Positions 1 through 6,855 of a DNA stretch of 12,205 nucleotides are shown here, piece by piece. The DNA comes from JBLNBU01 sp050260215. Its GTDB lineage: Bacteria; Pseudomonadota; Alphaproteobacteria; Rhodospirillales; Magnetospirillaceae. The stretch's first letter is position 1. Every line of letters begins with the position of its first letter. The notes under the pieces were generated by a model. The model did not search any database and had not been told where the DNA came from. It worked only from the letters and a program-made list of their open reading frames with translations. The translations under genes were made by a program, and so were the position numbers. The stretch spans positions 1 to 12,205 of the forward strand of contig JBLNBU010000164.1 in the NCBI GenBank assembly GCA_050260215.1. Direction: 5' to 3'.

Positions 1-1611
1 GATGACGAAGCTGCCCGACAGTTCGGCGAAGTCGGTCTTCTGCGCCGCGCCCGAATCGGTGAAGGCGGTGGTGACGTTGCGCACCATGGCGGCCAGGTTG
101 ATGCCCTTGATGGCGCCATCGAGGAACGTGACCTTGCCCTTGCCGTCCAGGGCCGAGACCAACTGACGCTGGCTGCGGCCGCGGCCGGCCACCTGGACGT
201 CGAAGGCCGCGGTACCGTCGAGGCGGTCGAAACCGGCGGCATCCTTGAGGAATGGCTCCGCCTTCAACCCGGCCAGGGTGAAGGCGGCATCCAGGCCGAC
301 GCCCGGCTGCGAGCCGTCGACGCCCAGGCGTCCCTTGCCCGAACCGTTGTAGAGCGCAAGTTCGGTCAGGTCGGCGGTCATGCGGCCGCCATGGATGGCC
401 AGTTTCAGCGCGCTCTTGCCCACTTGGATGGCGCGCACCTTGATCGCCTGGACCGACAGGGCGAAGTCGAGCTCGACCGCCTTCAGCCCCGAGGCGTCGA
501 TGGGGTCGTCGCTCCAGTCCGACTTGCCCTTGGCCGCCGGCTGGGCCGGCTTGGCCGCCTGCTGGCCCTCGGGCGGCAGGTAGGGGTTGAGGTCCAGGGT
601 CTCGACGTCCAGGCGGCCCTTGACCGCCGGGACCGACCCGTTGCCGTCGACTGCGACGTCGCCGGTCGCCTTGATGGCGTCGACGGCGATGGCGGCCTGG
701 GTGAACGACACCTTGCCCGCCCCGGCGGCCAGCTTGCCCTTGACCGACAGCGGCCCCAGGCCGGTGCCGGGCGCGTCCAGCGGCTTGCCGGTGGTCCACA
801 GCACCAGGCCGCGGATGCTGGGCACGCCCAGGTCGACGTCGCCGCCGACCGCTCCCTTGCCGGCGTCGACCTGGCCCTTGAAGGCCAGCTTGACCGGTTC
901 GGCCGAGACCGACACCCCGGCCTCGGTGACCGCGCCGTCGAGCAGGGCGCGCGGCTTGGCCACGTCAAGGGCGAGGTCGATGGTCTTGCCCTGCCACTTC
1001 AGGCCCCCCTTGGCCGCCAGCGGCGCATCGAGCGAAGGCAGCGACACGGTCAGGTTGATGTCCGACACTTCCTGGCGGGCGCCGGTCTTGCCGTCCACAT
1101 AGACCAGCTTGCCGCCGCTGATGCGCACGTCACCCAGGCGGACGTCGGACAGCGGAGCCCCGCCGCCGCCGGCCGCGGGAGCGGCCTGCTTCTCGGCCGG
1201 CTTGGCGGCAGGTTGCTTGGCGCCGGTGTCGAAGGTCCAGTTGCCGCGGCCCTGGCGGTCGGTTTCCAGGGCGATGAACGGCTCGATCAGCACGAAGCTG
1301 TCGACCTCGACCCGGCCGGACAGCAACGGCATCAGCTTCAGCTTGACGTCGAGCGCCCCCAGCCGCAGCAGGTCCTTGCCGGTGTAGCCGGGCGGATTGG
1401 ACAGCGCCACGTTGCCCACCTGCACCGACAGCGACGGGAACACCGATACCGCCACCTTGCCCTGGATCGACAGGTCGCGCCCGGTGGCGGCCTTGACCTG
1501 GGCGACCAGCTCGTCGCGGATCTTTTCCGCTGGGACCAGGCTGGGAAGGATCAGGATTGCCGCGACCAGCACGGCGACAAGGACTGCGACGACGACGGCG
1601 ATCTTCTTCAT
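1..1611 (-). CDS. AsmA family protein (C-terminus beyond the left edge)
   Basis: Reading from ATG at 1611 leftward gives 537 codons with no stop, so the gene is partial. Residues 3-23 form a hydrophobic signal anchor (MKKIAVVVAVLVAVLVAAIL start). They are followed by the AsmA hallmark around residues 44-75 (GRDLSIQGKVAVSVFPSLSV then VGNVALSNPPG) and by GRGNWTFDTG near 121-130. An Ala/Pro/Lys/Gly-rich linker spans about 131-153. The visible end (TDFAELSGSFVI) matches the conserved C-terminal AsmA block. The SD is excellent: the complement of 1614-1622 reads GGGGAGGGG, just before the ATG. AsmA-family proteins are inner-membrane-anchored periplasmic proteins linked to outer-membrane assembly and lipid transport; the exact role of this paralogue is unknown. 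The family call is firm, the function is inferred. Confidence 0.87.
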   Translation of the reverse strand, partial: MKKIAVVVAVLVAVLVAAILILPSLVPAEKIRDELVAQVKAATGRDLSIQGKVAVSVFPSLSVQVGNVALSNPPGYTGKDLLRLGALDVKLKLMPLLSGRVEVDSFVLIEPFIALETDRQGRGNWTFDTGAKQPAAKPAEKQAAPAAGGGGAPLSDVRLGDVRISGGKLVYVDGKTGARQEVSDINLTVSLPSLDAPLAAKGGLKWQGKTIDLALDVAKPRALLDGAVTEAGVSVSAEPVKLAFKGQVDAGKGAVGGDVDLGVPSIRGLVLWTTGKPLDAPGTGLGPLSVKGKLAAGAGKVSFTQAAIAVDAIKATGDVAVDGNGSVPAVKGRLDVETLDLNPYLPPEGQQAAKPAQPAAKGKSDWSDDPIDASGLKAVELDFALSVQAIKVRAIQVGKSALKLAIHGGRMTADLTELALYNGSGKGRLGVDGSQPGVGLDAAFTLAGLKAEPFLKDAAGFDRLDGTAAFDVQVAGRGRSQRQLVSALDGKGKVTFLDGAIKGINLAAMVRNVTTAFTDSGAAQKTDFAELSGSFVI

Positions 1612-1762
1612 GACCCCTCCCCACGCTTGTGCGGCGCATTCGGACCAATGGTGTTTCGCCCGGAAATACTACTCCTAAAGCCCGTTGGGGGCATAGACCT
1701 TCGGGCGGCGGGGGCCGACACCGCCCCTTGCCGTCCGACAGGCGGAGGATTAGAACCCGCCG

Positions 1763-2941
1763 ATGACCTATGATGTCGTCGTCATCGGGGCTGGTGCCGC
1801 GGGATTGATGTGCGCCGCCGCCGCGGGGGCACGCGGGCGCCGCGTGCTGGTGGTCGACCACAACGACCAGCCGGGCCGCAAGATCCTGATCTCGGGCGGC
1901 GGACGGTGCAATTTCACCAATCGCGAGGTCACGGCCGAGCGATACCTGTCGGCCAACCCGCACTACGCCACGTCGGCGCTGAAGCGCTACACCCCCGCCG
2001 ACTTCCTCGACCTGCTGCGCCGCCACCGCATCGCCTGGCACGAGCGGGACCACGGGCAGCTGTTCTGTGACGGCTCGGCCCGCCAGATCGTCGAAATGCT
2101 GCTGGCGGAGTGCGGGGCGGCCGGCGTCGACCTGCGGCTTGGCGGCAAGGTCGGCGCCGTCACCGGCGACGGCCCGTTCACGGTGGCGACCAGCGAGGGG
2201 GCGGTCGAGGCCGCCTCGCTGGTGCTGGCGACGGGCGGGCTGTCCATTCCCAAGATCGGTGCGACGGGATTCGCCCATGCGCTCGGCCGCAAATATGGGC
2301 TTGGGGTGGTGGCGCCGCGCCCGGGCCTGGTGCCGCTGACCTTCGCCGAGGCGGACCTGGCCCTGTTCCGGCCGCTGGCGGGCATCTCGGCCGAAGCCGA
2401 GGTGTCGTGCGGCCGCGCACGCTTCCGCGAGGCGGTGCTGTTCACCCACCGCGGCCTGTCGGGACCGGCGGTGCTGCAGATCTCGTCCTATTGGCGCGAG
2501 GGCGAGGCGATCGCGGTCGACTGGCTGCCGGGCCTGGATGCCGGCGCCCACCTGTTGGGCCGCAAGGCCCATCGCCCCAAGGCCGAGGTCAAGACGGTGC
2601 TGGCCGAACTGCTTCCCGCCCGCCTGGCCCAGGCCTTGGCCGAGCGGGCAGGCTTCTCCGGCCACCAGGCCATCGGCCAGGTTGCCAACGCCGCCCTGGC
2701 GACCCTGGCCGCCAGCCTGAAGGCCTGGCGCCTGCTGCCGGTCGGCACCGAGGGATGGCGAACCGCCGAAGTGACCCTGGGCGGCATCGACACCGCCGGA
2801 CTGTCGTCGAAGACCATGGCCGCCAAGGCCCATCCCGGGCTGTACGTGGTCGGCGAAGCGGCCGACGTCACCGGCTGGCTGGGCGGATACAATTTCCATT
2901 GGGCCTGGGCCAGCGGCTGGGTGGCCGGGCAGTTTGCCTAG
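1763..2941 (+). CDS. HI0933/BaiN-type FAD-dependent oxidoreductase
   Basis: This 392-residue protein has the length of the HI0933/YhiN/BaiN flavoprotein family. It starts with a Rossmann dinucleotide-binding motif, GAGAAG at 9-14. The family signature PGRKILISGGGRCNFTN follows at 37-53, the family block LFTHRGLSGPAVLQIS lies at 226-241, and the C-terminal FAD-contact region GLYVVGEAADVTGWLGGYNF lies at 359-378. All expected blocks are present, so it looks intact. Members bind FAD and are predicted NAD(P)H-using oxidoreductases; BaiN is tied to bile-acid dehydroxylation in gut clostridia, which is unlikely to be the role here. ATG 1763 puts the nucleotide-binding strand at residue 4, as usual; a GGAGGA lies upstream at 1744-1749, a rather long 13 bases away. 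It diverges from the AsmA gene and converges on greB with only 6 bp between stops. Substrate unknown. Confidence 0.93.
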   Translation: MTYDVVVIGAGAAGLMCAAAAGARGRRVLVVDHNDQPGRKILISGGGRCNFTNREVTAERYLSANPHYATSALKRYTPADFLDLLRRHRIAWHERDHGQLFCDGSARQIVEMLLAECGAAGVDLRLGGKVGAVTGDGPFTVATSEGAVEAASLVLATGGLSIPKIGATGFAHALGRKYGLGVVAPRPGLVPLTFAEADLALFRPLAGISAEAEVSCGRARFREAVLFTHRGLSGPAVLQISSYWREGEAIAVDWLPGLDAGAHLLGRKAHRPKAEVKTVLAELLPARLAQALAERAGFSGHQAIGQVANAALATLAASLKAWRLLPVGTEGWRTAEVTLGGIDTAGLSSKTMAAKAHPGLYVVGEAADVTGWLGGYNFHWAWASGWVAGQFA

Positions 2942-2947
2942 GAGCGA

Positions 2948-3433
2948 TCAGCCCCCGGGGTAATCGATCGAGAGGATGGTGACGGTCTCAAGCCCCGAGG
3001 GGGTGCGCAGCGGCACGCTGTCGCCCTCATAGGCCTTGTGCAGGGCCCGGGCGATGGGGCTGACCCAGCTGACCAGGCCCTTGGCGAAGTCGGCTTCGTC
3101 CTCGCCGACGATGGTCACGGTGCGCTCGGTGCCGGCCTGATCCTCGTAGCAGACGGTGGCGCCGAACCAGACCTGGTCGCGCCGGGTCTGGCGGGTGGGG
3201 TCGACCACCACCGCGGCCTCGATGCGCTTGGTCAGGAAGCGGATGCGGCCGTCGATCTGGCGCAGGCGCTTCTTGCCGTAGATGTAGTCGCCGTTCTCCG
3301 AGCGGTCGCCGTTGCCGGCGGCCCACGACACCACCTCGACCACCTTGGGCCGCTCGACGCGCAGCAGCTGGCGCAGCTCGTCCTGCAGGCGGGCGAAGCC
3401 GGCCGGGGTGATGTAGTTCTTCTTCTCGCTCAT
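2948..3433 (-). CDS. greB: Transcription elongation factor GreB
   Basis: This 161-residue, full-length Gre factor rescues backtracked RNA polymerase by inserting its coiled coil into the secondary channel and stimulating transcript cleavage. The N-terminal coiled coil spans about 8-75. Its tip reads GDRSENGDY at 42-50, with the two acidic catalytic-tip residues D43 and E46. The stretch after the tip, IYGKKRLRQIDGRIRFL (51-67), is the GreB type rather than GreA (which has a GDLSENAEYHAAKE pattern). The C-terminal FKBP-like domain contains VSWVSPIARAL (121-131) and YEGDSVPLRTP (135-145). Its ATG overlaps the stop of the upstream 104-residue gene (ATGA), so the two are probably translationally coupled. 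A GGGAGA lies 2-7 bases before the ATG on the coding strand. GreA versus GreB rests on the signature only but is quite clear. Confidence 0.93.
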   Translation of the reverse strand: MSEKKNYITPAGFARLQDELRQLLRVERPKVVEVVSWAAGNGDRSENGDYIYGKKRLRQIDGRIRFLTKRIEAAVVVDPTRQTRRDQVWFGATVCYEDQAGTERTVTIVGEDEADFAKGLVSWVSPIARALHKAYEGDSVPLRTPSGLETVTILSIDYPGG

Positions 3434-3744
3434 CGCTCTCCCTGTTCCGCCAGCTCGGCCAGCGCGGTCAGGGCGGCCGACATCAGCCGGTGGTCACCCC
3501 CCGATTCAACCACCGCCAGGACGGCGCCGCCTTCGGGGCCGACCAGATTGGTGGCCAGCAGGGCGGGAACGAAGCCGTCGGCGTCCAGCACCTGGGTACC
3601 CTGGCGCCATTGGCGATGGCGGCCGCCGCGGCCTTCGGCCTCGAAGCAGGTGGCCAGCGCCTCGGCAGGCGGGATCTTCTTGTGGACGTGGAAGGCAAGC
3701 AAACGCAGCAGGCGCACCTTGTCCTCGTTTCCGTCGCGGGCCAT
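3430..3744 (-). CDS. Unknown 104-residue protein, coupled to greB
   Basis: I do not recognise this protein. It is a soluble, 104-residue, mostly helical-looking protein. A charged N-terminus (MARDGNEDKVRLLRLLAFHV) is followed by a basic patch GRGGRHRQWRQG (39-50). The middle is hydrophobic (VLDADGFVPALLATNLVGP, 52-70), and the C-terminus is alanine/leucine-rich and helical. No signal peptide or membrane segment is seen. The frame stays open upstream to 4185, but that part crosses the intergenic region and the next gene on the other strand, so ATG 3744 is preferred; AAAGGTG just upstream can serve as a weak SD. Its TGA overlaps the greB ATG. A small regulator or an accessory linked to transcription is possible, but this is a guess from position only. 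Confidence 0.72.
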   Translation of the reverse strand: MARDGNEDKVRLLRLLAFHVHKKIPPAEALATCFEAEGRGGRHRQWRQGTQVLDADGFVPALLATNLVGPEGGAVLAVVESGGDHRLMSAALTALAELAEQGER

Positions 3745-3860
3745 GGGAGCACCTTTGCCGTTCTTGTCAGGAATGAACGAGGTAATCGATTCCCCCGCCC
3801 CTGTCCAACATCCATCTTGAATTTTACGCGCTTTTGGCCAGATGATGGTGATATTGCGAG

Positions 3861-3866
3861 GGAGGG
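3861..3866 (+). promoter_or_regulatory. Ribosome binding site for the 64-residue protein
   Basis: GGAGGG ends 7 bases before ATG 3874. It selects this ATG over the longer open frame that begins at 3490 and would run through the divergent gene. Confidence 0.6.
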
Positions 3867-3873
3867 CGTCTAC

Positions 3874-4068
3874 ATGTTGATGACCTCGAAAGACGACATC
3901 GCCCGCTCGGCCCGGACCCTGGTCCTGCGCCACGGAGCGGAAGCCCCGTCGATCCTCGAGCGCGAGGCGGCCGACCTCGGCCGGCGCGGCGATCTGCGGG
4001 AGCAAGACCGGACCTATCTGATCCTCAACGAAGTGGAACGGCTGCTGTCGTCCACGCTGCGACACTGA
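3874..4068 (+). CDS. Small unknown protein (64 residues) upstream of the diguanylate cyclase
   Basis: The product is MLMTSKDDIA... ending in SSTLRH, 64 residues, highly charged and predicted all-helical. Its layout (an N-terminal helix with RHG near 19-21, an acidic helix with LEREAADLGRRGD at 28-40, then a C-terminal helix) resembles small alphaproteobacterial DUF6961-like proteins. That resemblance is an impression, not a match I can prove. The SD at 3861-3866 is strong, and a second in-frame ATG at 3880 would give a protein two residues shorter. It ends 28 bp before the GGEEF gene on the same strand, so co-transcription is likely. It could be a small partner of the cyclase, but nothing in the sequence proves this. 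Confidence 0.65.
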   Translation: MLMTSKDDIARSARTLVLRHGAEAPSILEREAADLGRRGDLREQDRTYLILNEVERLLSSTLRH

Positions 4069-4096
4069 CCAGGGGACCAGGGGGAAGCGGGGGCCA

Positions 4097-5182
4097 ATGC
4101 CGGACTGGATCGCCGAGGTCATGGATCCGCGGCTGGCTGACCTGCTCGCCCGCTGGCGCGCCCTGCCCGCCGCGGCCGTCGCCACGCCGTTGGCGGCACT
4201 GGCCGACCATGCCGACCACCTGCTGGTGATCGCCGCCGACGGGCCGTCCTACCGCTACACCCATTACGGCCGGGCCTTCGTCGCCCATTTCGGCATCGAC
4301 CTGACCGACCGGGTCATCGACGTGGTTCCCGCCGACATCCTGCCCACCGAGCGCCGCGGCATGCTGGAGTTCGAATACGCCTTCGCGCGGCGCACGCAAT
4401 CCACCCTGTGGCGGTCCTACACCGCCGAGTTCGGCACCGGCGTCGAGACCTGGCAGCGCCTGGTGCTGCCGGCGGGACCGGACCGGCTGGTGGTGGGCGC
4501 CTATCCGGTCAAGCCTGCGGCGGCGCTGTCCGACGAAGCCCGGCTGCTGGGCCTGGTGATCGACCGGGTGCCGGTGGTGCTGGACGACGACGGCCTTGTG
4601 GCCGACCTTGCCCTGTCGCTGAAGACCTTCACCGACACCCACCGCCAGATCGCCGAGCTGGAAGTCCTGGCCAGCCGCGACGAACTGACCGGGGTGGCCA
4701 ACCTGCGCCATTTCCACCGCCAGGCCGGACTGGAACGCGACCACGCCCGGCTGATGGGCCGGTCCTTCGCCCTGCTGGCGCTCGACATCGACCATTTCAA
4801 GCGCATCAACGACCGTTTCGGCCACGCGGCCGGCGACGCGGCGCTGAAGGCGTTTGCCGAGGCCTGCCGGCTGGCGTTGCGCGAAGGCGACATCCTGGGC
4901 CGGGTCGGCGGCGAGGAATTCGCCGTCGCCCTGCCCAACACCGGCCTTGACGGCGCCCGCATCATCGCCGAGCGCCTGCGCGCCCAGGTCGAGGCCCTCT
5001 CGGTCCCCCTGCCCGACAAGACGGCGCTCGCCTTTACCGTCAGCGTCGGCGTCGCCGCCTGCACCTTTGCCGGCACCGAGGCCGAGCCCCCCACCGTCAC
5101 CGACCTGCTGGCCCGCGCCGACAAGGCGCTTTACCGCGCCAAGGAAACCGGCCGCAACCGGGTGGTCGCCGCCCCCGGTTGA
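4097..5182 (+). CDS. Diguanylate cyclase with PAS-like N-terminal domain
   Basis: This 361-residue protein is predicted to make cyclic di-GMP from two GTP. The N-terminal part (about 10-137) looks like the alphaproteobacterial PAS_5-type sensor domain: DPRLADLLARWRAL start, then YRYTHYGRAFVAHFGIDLTD at 53-72, ending in LVVGAYPV. A short helical linker with THRQIAELEVLASRDELTGV (181-200) leads into the GGDEF domain. There the metal/substrate motif DIDHFKRIND lies at 230-239 and the active-site GGEEF at 271-275. An intact inhibitory I-site RxxD (REGD, 262-265) sits exactly five residues before GGEEF, so product inhibition is expected. There is no EAL domain and no transmembrane segment, so it is probably cytoplasmic. 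ATG 4097 follows a G-rich stretch (GGGGAAG at 4081-4087). The signal sensed by the PAS-like part is unknown. Confidence 0.95.
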   Translation: MPDWIAEVMDPRLADLLARWRALPAAAVATPLAALADHADHLLVIAADGPSYRYTHYGRAFVAHFGIDLTDRVIDVVPADILPTERRGMLEFEYAFARRTQSTLWRSYTAEFGTGVETWQRLVLPAGPDRLVVGAYPVKPAAALSDEARLLGLVIDRVPVVLDDDGLVADLALSLKTFTDTHRQIAELEVLASRDELTGVANLRHFHRQAGLERDHARLMGRSFALLALDIDHFKRINDRFGHAAGDAALKAFAEACRLALREGDILGRVGGEEFAVALPNTGLDGARIIAERLRAQVEALSVPLPDKTALAFTVSVGVAACTFAGTEAEPPTVTDLLARADKALYRAKETGRNRVVAAPG

Positions 5183-5199
5183 TCCCCCGCATGGGGGAT
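5182..5199 (+). terminator. Hairpin at the end of the diguanylate cyclase gene
   Basis: A perfect 7-bp inverted repeat, ATCCCCC (5182-5188) and GGGGGAT (5193-5199), has a 4-base GCAT loop. It starts on the last base of the stop codon. No real T-tract follows, so intrinsic termination is uncertain; it may instead attenuate transcription or protect the mRNA 3' end. Confidence 0.4.
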
Positions 5200-5245
5200 A
5201 TACGGATTTCCACAATGGACGAAGCCCCATCCAAAGGGATAGGGT

Positions 5246-5271
5246 CCGCCACCCCTAAAGGCGGGTGGGAG
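5246..5271 (+). promoter_or_regulatory. dctA leader hairpins overlapping the ribosome binding site
   Basis: Two mutually exclusive small stems are visible: CCGCC (5246-5250) with GGCGG (5260-5264), and CCACCC (5249-5254) with GGGTGG (5263-5268). The second covers part of the SD GGGAG (5267-5271), which sits 6 bases before ATG 5278. This could modulate dctA translation. The pairing is seen directly; the regulatory role is inference. Confidence 0.35.
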
Positions 5272-5277
5272 CGCGTG

Positions 5278-6534
5278 ATGAAAAGACTTACGGGACACCT
5301 CTACTTCTGGGTTCTGGTGGCGATCTTCGCCGGCGGCACCCTGGGCTTCATCGACCCCAAGGCGGCAGTGGCGCTGAAGCCGCTGGGCGACGGGTTCATC
5401 GCCCTGGTCAAGATGCTGATCAGCCCGGTGATTTTCTGCACCGTGGTGCTGGGCATCGCCGGGGCCGGCGACATGAAGAAGGTCGGCCGCGTCGGCGGCA
5501 AGGCCCTGCTGTACTTCGAGGTGGTCTCGACCTTCGCGCTGGGCATCGGCCTGGTGGTGATGAACTTCATCAAGCCCGGCGACGGCTTCCACGCCAACCC
5601 GGCCTCGCTGGACGCCAAGGCGGTGGCCAACTACGCCAAGCTGGCCTCCGAGCAGAGCACCGTCGACTTCGTGCTCCACATCATCCCCAAGACCGTCTTC
5701 GACGCCTTCACCGGCAGCGGCGACCTTTTGCAGGTGCTGCTGGTGGCGGTGCTGTTCGGCTATGCCATGACCCACACGGGCAAGCACGGCCAGGTCATCC
5801 ACGGCTTCATCGAGGAGGCGTCGCACATCCTGTTCGGGATGATGAACACCATCATGAAGCTGGCCCCGCTGGGTGCCGGCGGCGCCATGGCGTTCACCAT
5901 CGGCAAGTACGGCGTCGCCGCGCTCAAGCCCCTGGCGGCGCTGATGGGCAGCTTCTACCTGACCTGCTTCCTGTTCGTCGTCGTGGTGCTGGGCACCATC
6001 GCCGCCCTGACCGGCTTCAACATCCTGCGCTTCATCGCCTACATCAAGGAGGAGCTGCTGACCGTGCTCGGCACCTCGTCGTCGGAATCGGCGCTGGTGC
6101 CCTTGATGCGCAAGCTGGAGCGGCTGGGGTGCTCGAAGTCGGTGGTGGGACTGGTGGTGCCTTCGGGATACTCGTTCAATCTGGACGGCACCAACATCTA
6201 CCTGACCATGGCGGCACTGTTCGTCGCCCAGGCGCTGGACATCGACCTCACCCTGGGCCAGCAGCTCACCATCCTGGGCGTGGCCATGCTGACCTCCAAG
6301 GGCGCTTCGGGCGTCACCGGGGCCGGCTTCATCACCCTGGCGGCGACCCTGGCGGTGGTGCCCGACGTCCCCGTGGCCGGCCTGGCGCTGATCCTCGGCA
6401 TCGACCGCTTCATGTCCGAAGCCCGCGCGCTGACCAACTTCGTCGGCAACGGCGTCGCCGCGGTGGTGGTGTCGAAGTGGGAAAAGGAACTGGACACCAC
6501 CAAGCTGAAGACCGAACTGACCGGCCACGCCTGA
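5278..6534 (+). CDS. dctA: C4-dicarboxylate:cation symporter DctA
   Basis: This inner-membrane sodium/proton-coupled importer belongs to the DAACS (glutamate transporter fold) family and takes up succinate, fumarate and malate. From ATG 5278 it has 418 residues, close to the usual ~430. Key blocks are complete: LKPLGDGFIALVKMLISPVI (33-52), the serine-rich HP1 tip GTSSSESAL (265-273), PSGYSFNLDGTNIYLT (295-310) with the unwound-helix NLDGT, the HP2 loop SKGASGVTGAGF (340-351), and DRFMSEARALTNFVGNGVA (376-394), which is nearly invariant in DctA. Earlier in-frame starts exist (TTG 5179, ATG 5191, ATG 5215). The extension uses codons rare in this DNA (such as ATA), carries hairpins and has no well-placed SD, while GGGAG lies 6 bases before 5278. 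No dctB/dctD two-component genes are adjacent, so regulation must come from elsewhere. Confidence 0.93.
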   Translation: MKRLTGHLYFWVLVAIFAGGTLGFIDPKAAVALKPLGDGFIALVKMLISPVIFCTVVLGIAGAGDMKKVGRVGGKALLYFEVVSTFALGIGLVVMNFIKPGDGFHANPASLDAKAVANYAKLASEQSTVDFVLHIIPKTVFDAFTGSGDLLQVLLVAVLFGYAMTHTGKHGQVIHGFIEEASHILFGMMNTIMKLAPLGAGGAMAFTIGKYGVAALKPLAALMGSFYLTCFLFVVVVLGTIAALTGFNILRFIAYIKEELLTVLGTSSSESALVPLMRKLERLGCSKSVVGLVVPSGYSFNLDGTNIYLTMAALFVAQALDIDLTLGQQLTILGVAMLTSKGASGVTGAGFITLAATLAVVPDVPVAGLALILGIDRFMSEARALTNFVGNGVAAVVVSKWEKELDTTKLKTELTGHA

Positions 6535-6547
6535 GATCGGCGGGAAT

Positions 6548-6571
6548 GGGGGCGGACAACCGTCCGCCCCC
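6548..6571 (+). terminator. Strong hairpin just after dctA
   Basis: Left arm GGGGGCGGAC (6548-6557), loop AACC, right arm GTCCGCCCCC (6562-6571): a perfect 10-bp GC-rich stem starting 14 bases after the dctA stop. Only mixed pyrimidines (TCTACC) follow, so it may stabilise the mRNA 3' end or pause polymerase, with the second hairpin at 6616 completing termination. Confidence 0.55.
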
Positions 6572-6615
6572 TCTACCAAGGTCTAAAGACGCCTCCCACC
6601 TAGGTACACCTATCG

Positions 6616-6640
6616 CCGCCCCGAAGGGCGGTTTACTTTT
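6616..6640 (+). terminator. Rho-independent terminator downstream of dctA
   Basis: Stem CCGCCC (6616-6621) / GGGCGG (6626-6631) with a CGAA tetraloop, followed directly by TTTACTTTT (6632-6640). This is the clearest intrinsic terminator in the window. It separates dctA from the genes downstream. Confidence 0.72.
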
Positions 6641-6674
6641 GTTCGAAGTATTCTACTGCTGATTGGCGGACCTC

Positions 6675-6791
6675 ATGTCCACTGGCCCCAAGCGCCACGA
6701 TCCCAGGGTGAGAGAGGTCGCCGCCATCGCCGTCGTCGTCGTTGCCGCGGCGGTGCTGCAGTTCGCCGTCCTGCTGTGGATCGTCGCCTGA
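6675..6791 (+). CDS. Possible 38-residue single-pass membrane protein
   Basis: ATG 6675 to TGA 6789-6791 encodes a basic/polar head (MSTGPKRHDPRVRE) and one continuous hydrophobic helix (about residues 16-38, AIAVVVVAAAVLQFAVLLWI core) ending in VA. This is the classic shape of a bacterial membrane miniprotein. GGCGGA lies a few bases before the ATG as a weak SD. It sits after the dctA terminator and 64 bp before the binding-protein gene, possibly in the same transcript. Valine- and alanine-rich open frames arise easily in GC-rich DNA, so it may be spurious. I do not recognise it. Confidence 0.42.
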   Translation: MSTGPKRHDPRVREVAAIAVVVVAAAVLQFAVLLWIVA

Positions 6792-6844
6792 CGCCACCAT
6801 CTTTCGGCCTAGAGAAAATCCCGCTACCATGTATGACCACTGGT

Positions 6845-6850
6845 GGAGAG
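6845..6850 (+). promoter_or_regulatory. Ribosome binding site of the solute-binding protein gene
   Basis: GGAGAG ends 5 bases before ATG 6856. It favours that start over upstream in-frame ATGs at 6742 and 6829, and it also places the signal peptide at the very N-terminus. Confidence 0.6.
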
Positions 6851-6855
6851 CGGCG

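Noticed and set aside
391..1773. Long plus-strand open frame opposite the AsmA gene
   Set aside because: Its translation is low-complexity, rich in Arg/Gly/Asp/Gln, with no recognisable domain. The minus strand encodes a clear AsmA protein with a signal anchor and SD.
1130..2899. 589-codon minus-strand open frame
   Set aside because: It runs across the asmA and flavoprotein genes in a shadow frame and shows no family motif. High GC leaves few stop codons, producing such frames.
3817..3846. Promoter-like TTGAAT with GATGAT 18 bases later, before the 64-residue gene
   Set aside because: Only a weak -10 match and a long spacer; kept out of the feature list for lack of support.
3430..4185. Longer 251-residue version of the unknown protein before greB
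   Set aside because: The extension would overlap the divergent small gene and the start of the cyclase gene, and it reads as non-conserved sequence; ATG 3744 has a plausible SD.
5179..5204. Promoter for dctA from TTGATC and TATACG
   Set aside because: Spacer is only 14 bases and the boxes overlap the terminator-like hairpin of the preceding gene.
4025..5230. 401-codon minus-strand open frame opposite the diguanylate cyclase
   Set aside because: Shadow of a gene with clear GGEEF and I-site motifs; no motif of its own.
5131..6579. 482-codon minus-strand open frame opposite dctA
   Set aside because: Composition is typical of a complement of GC-rich coding DNA (His/Gln/Gly/Asp rich); dctA on the plus strand is unambiguous.
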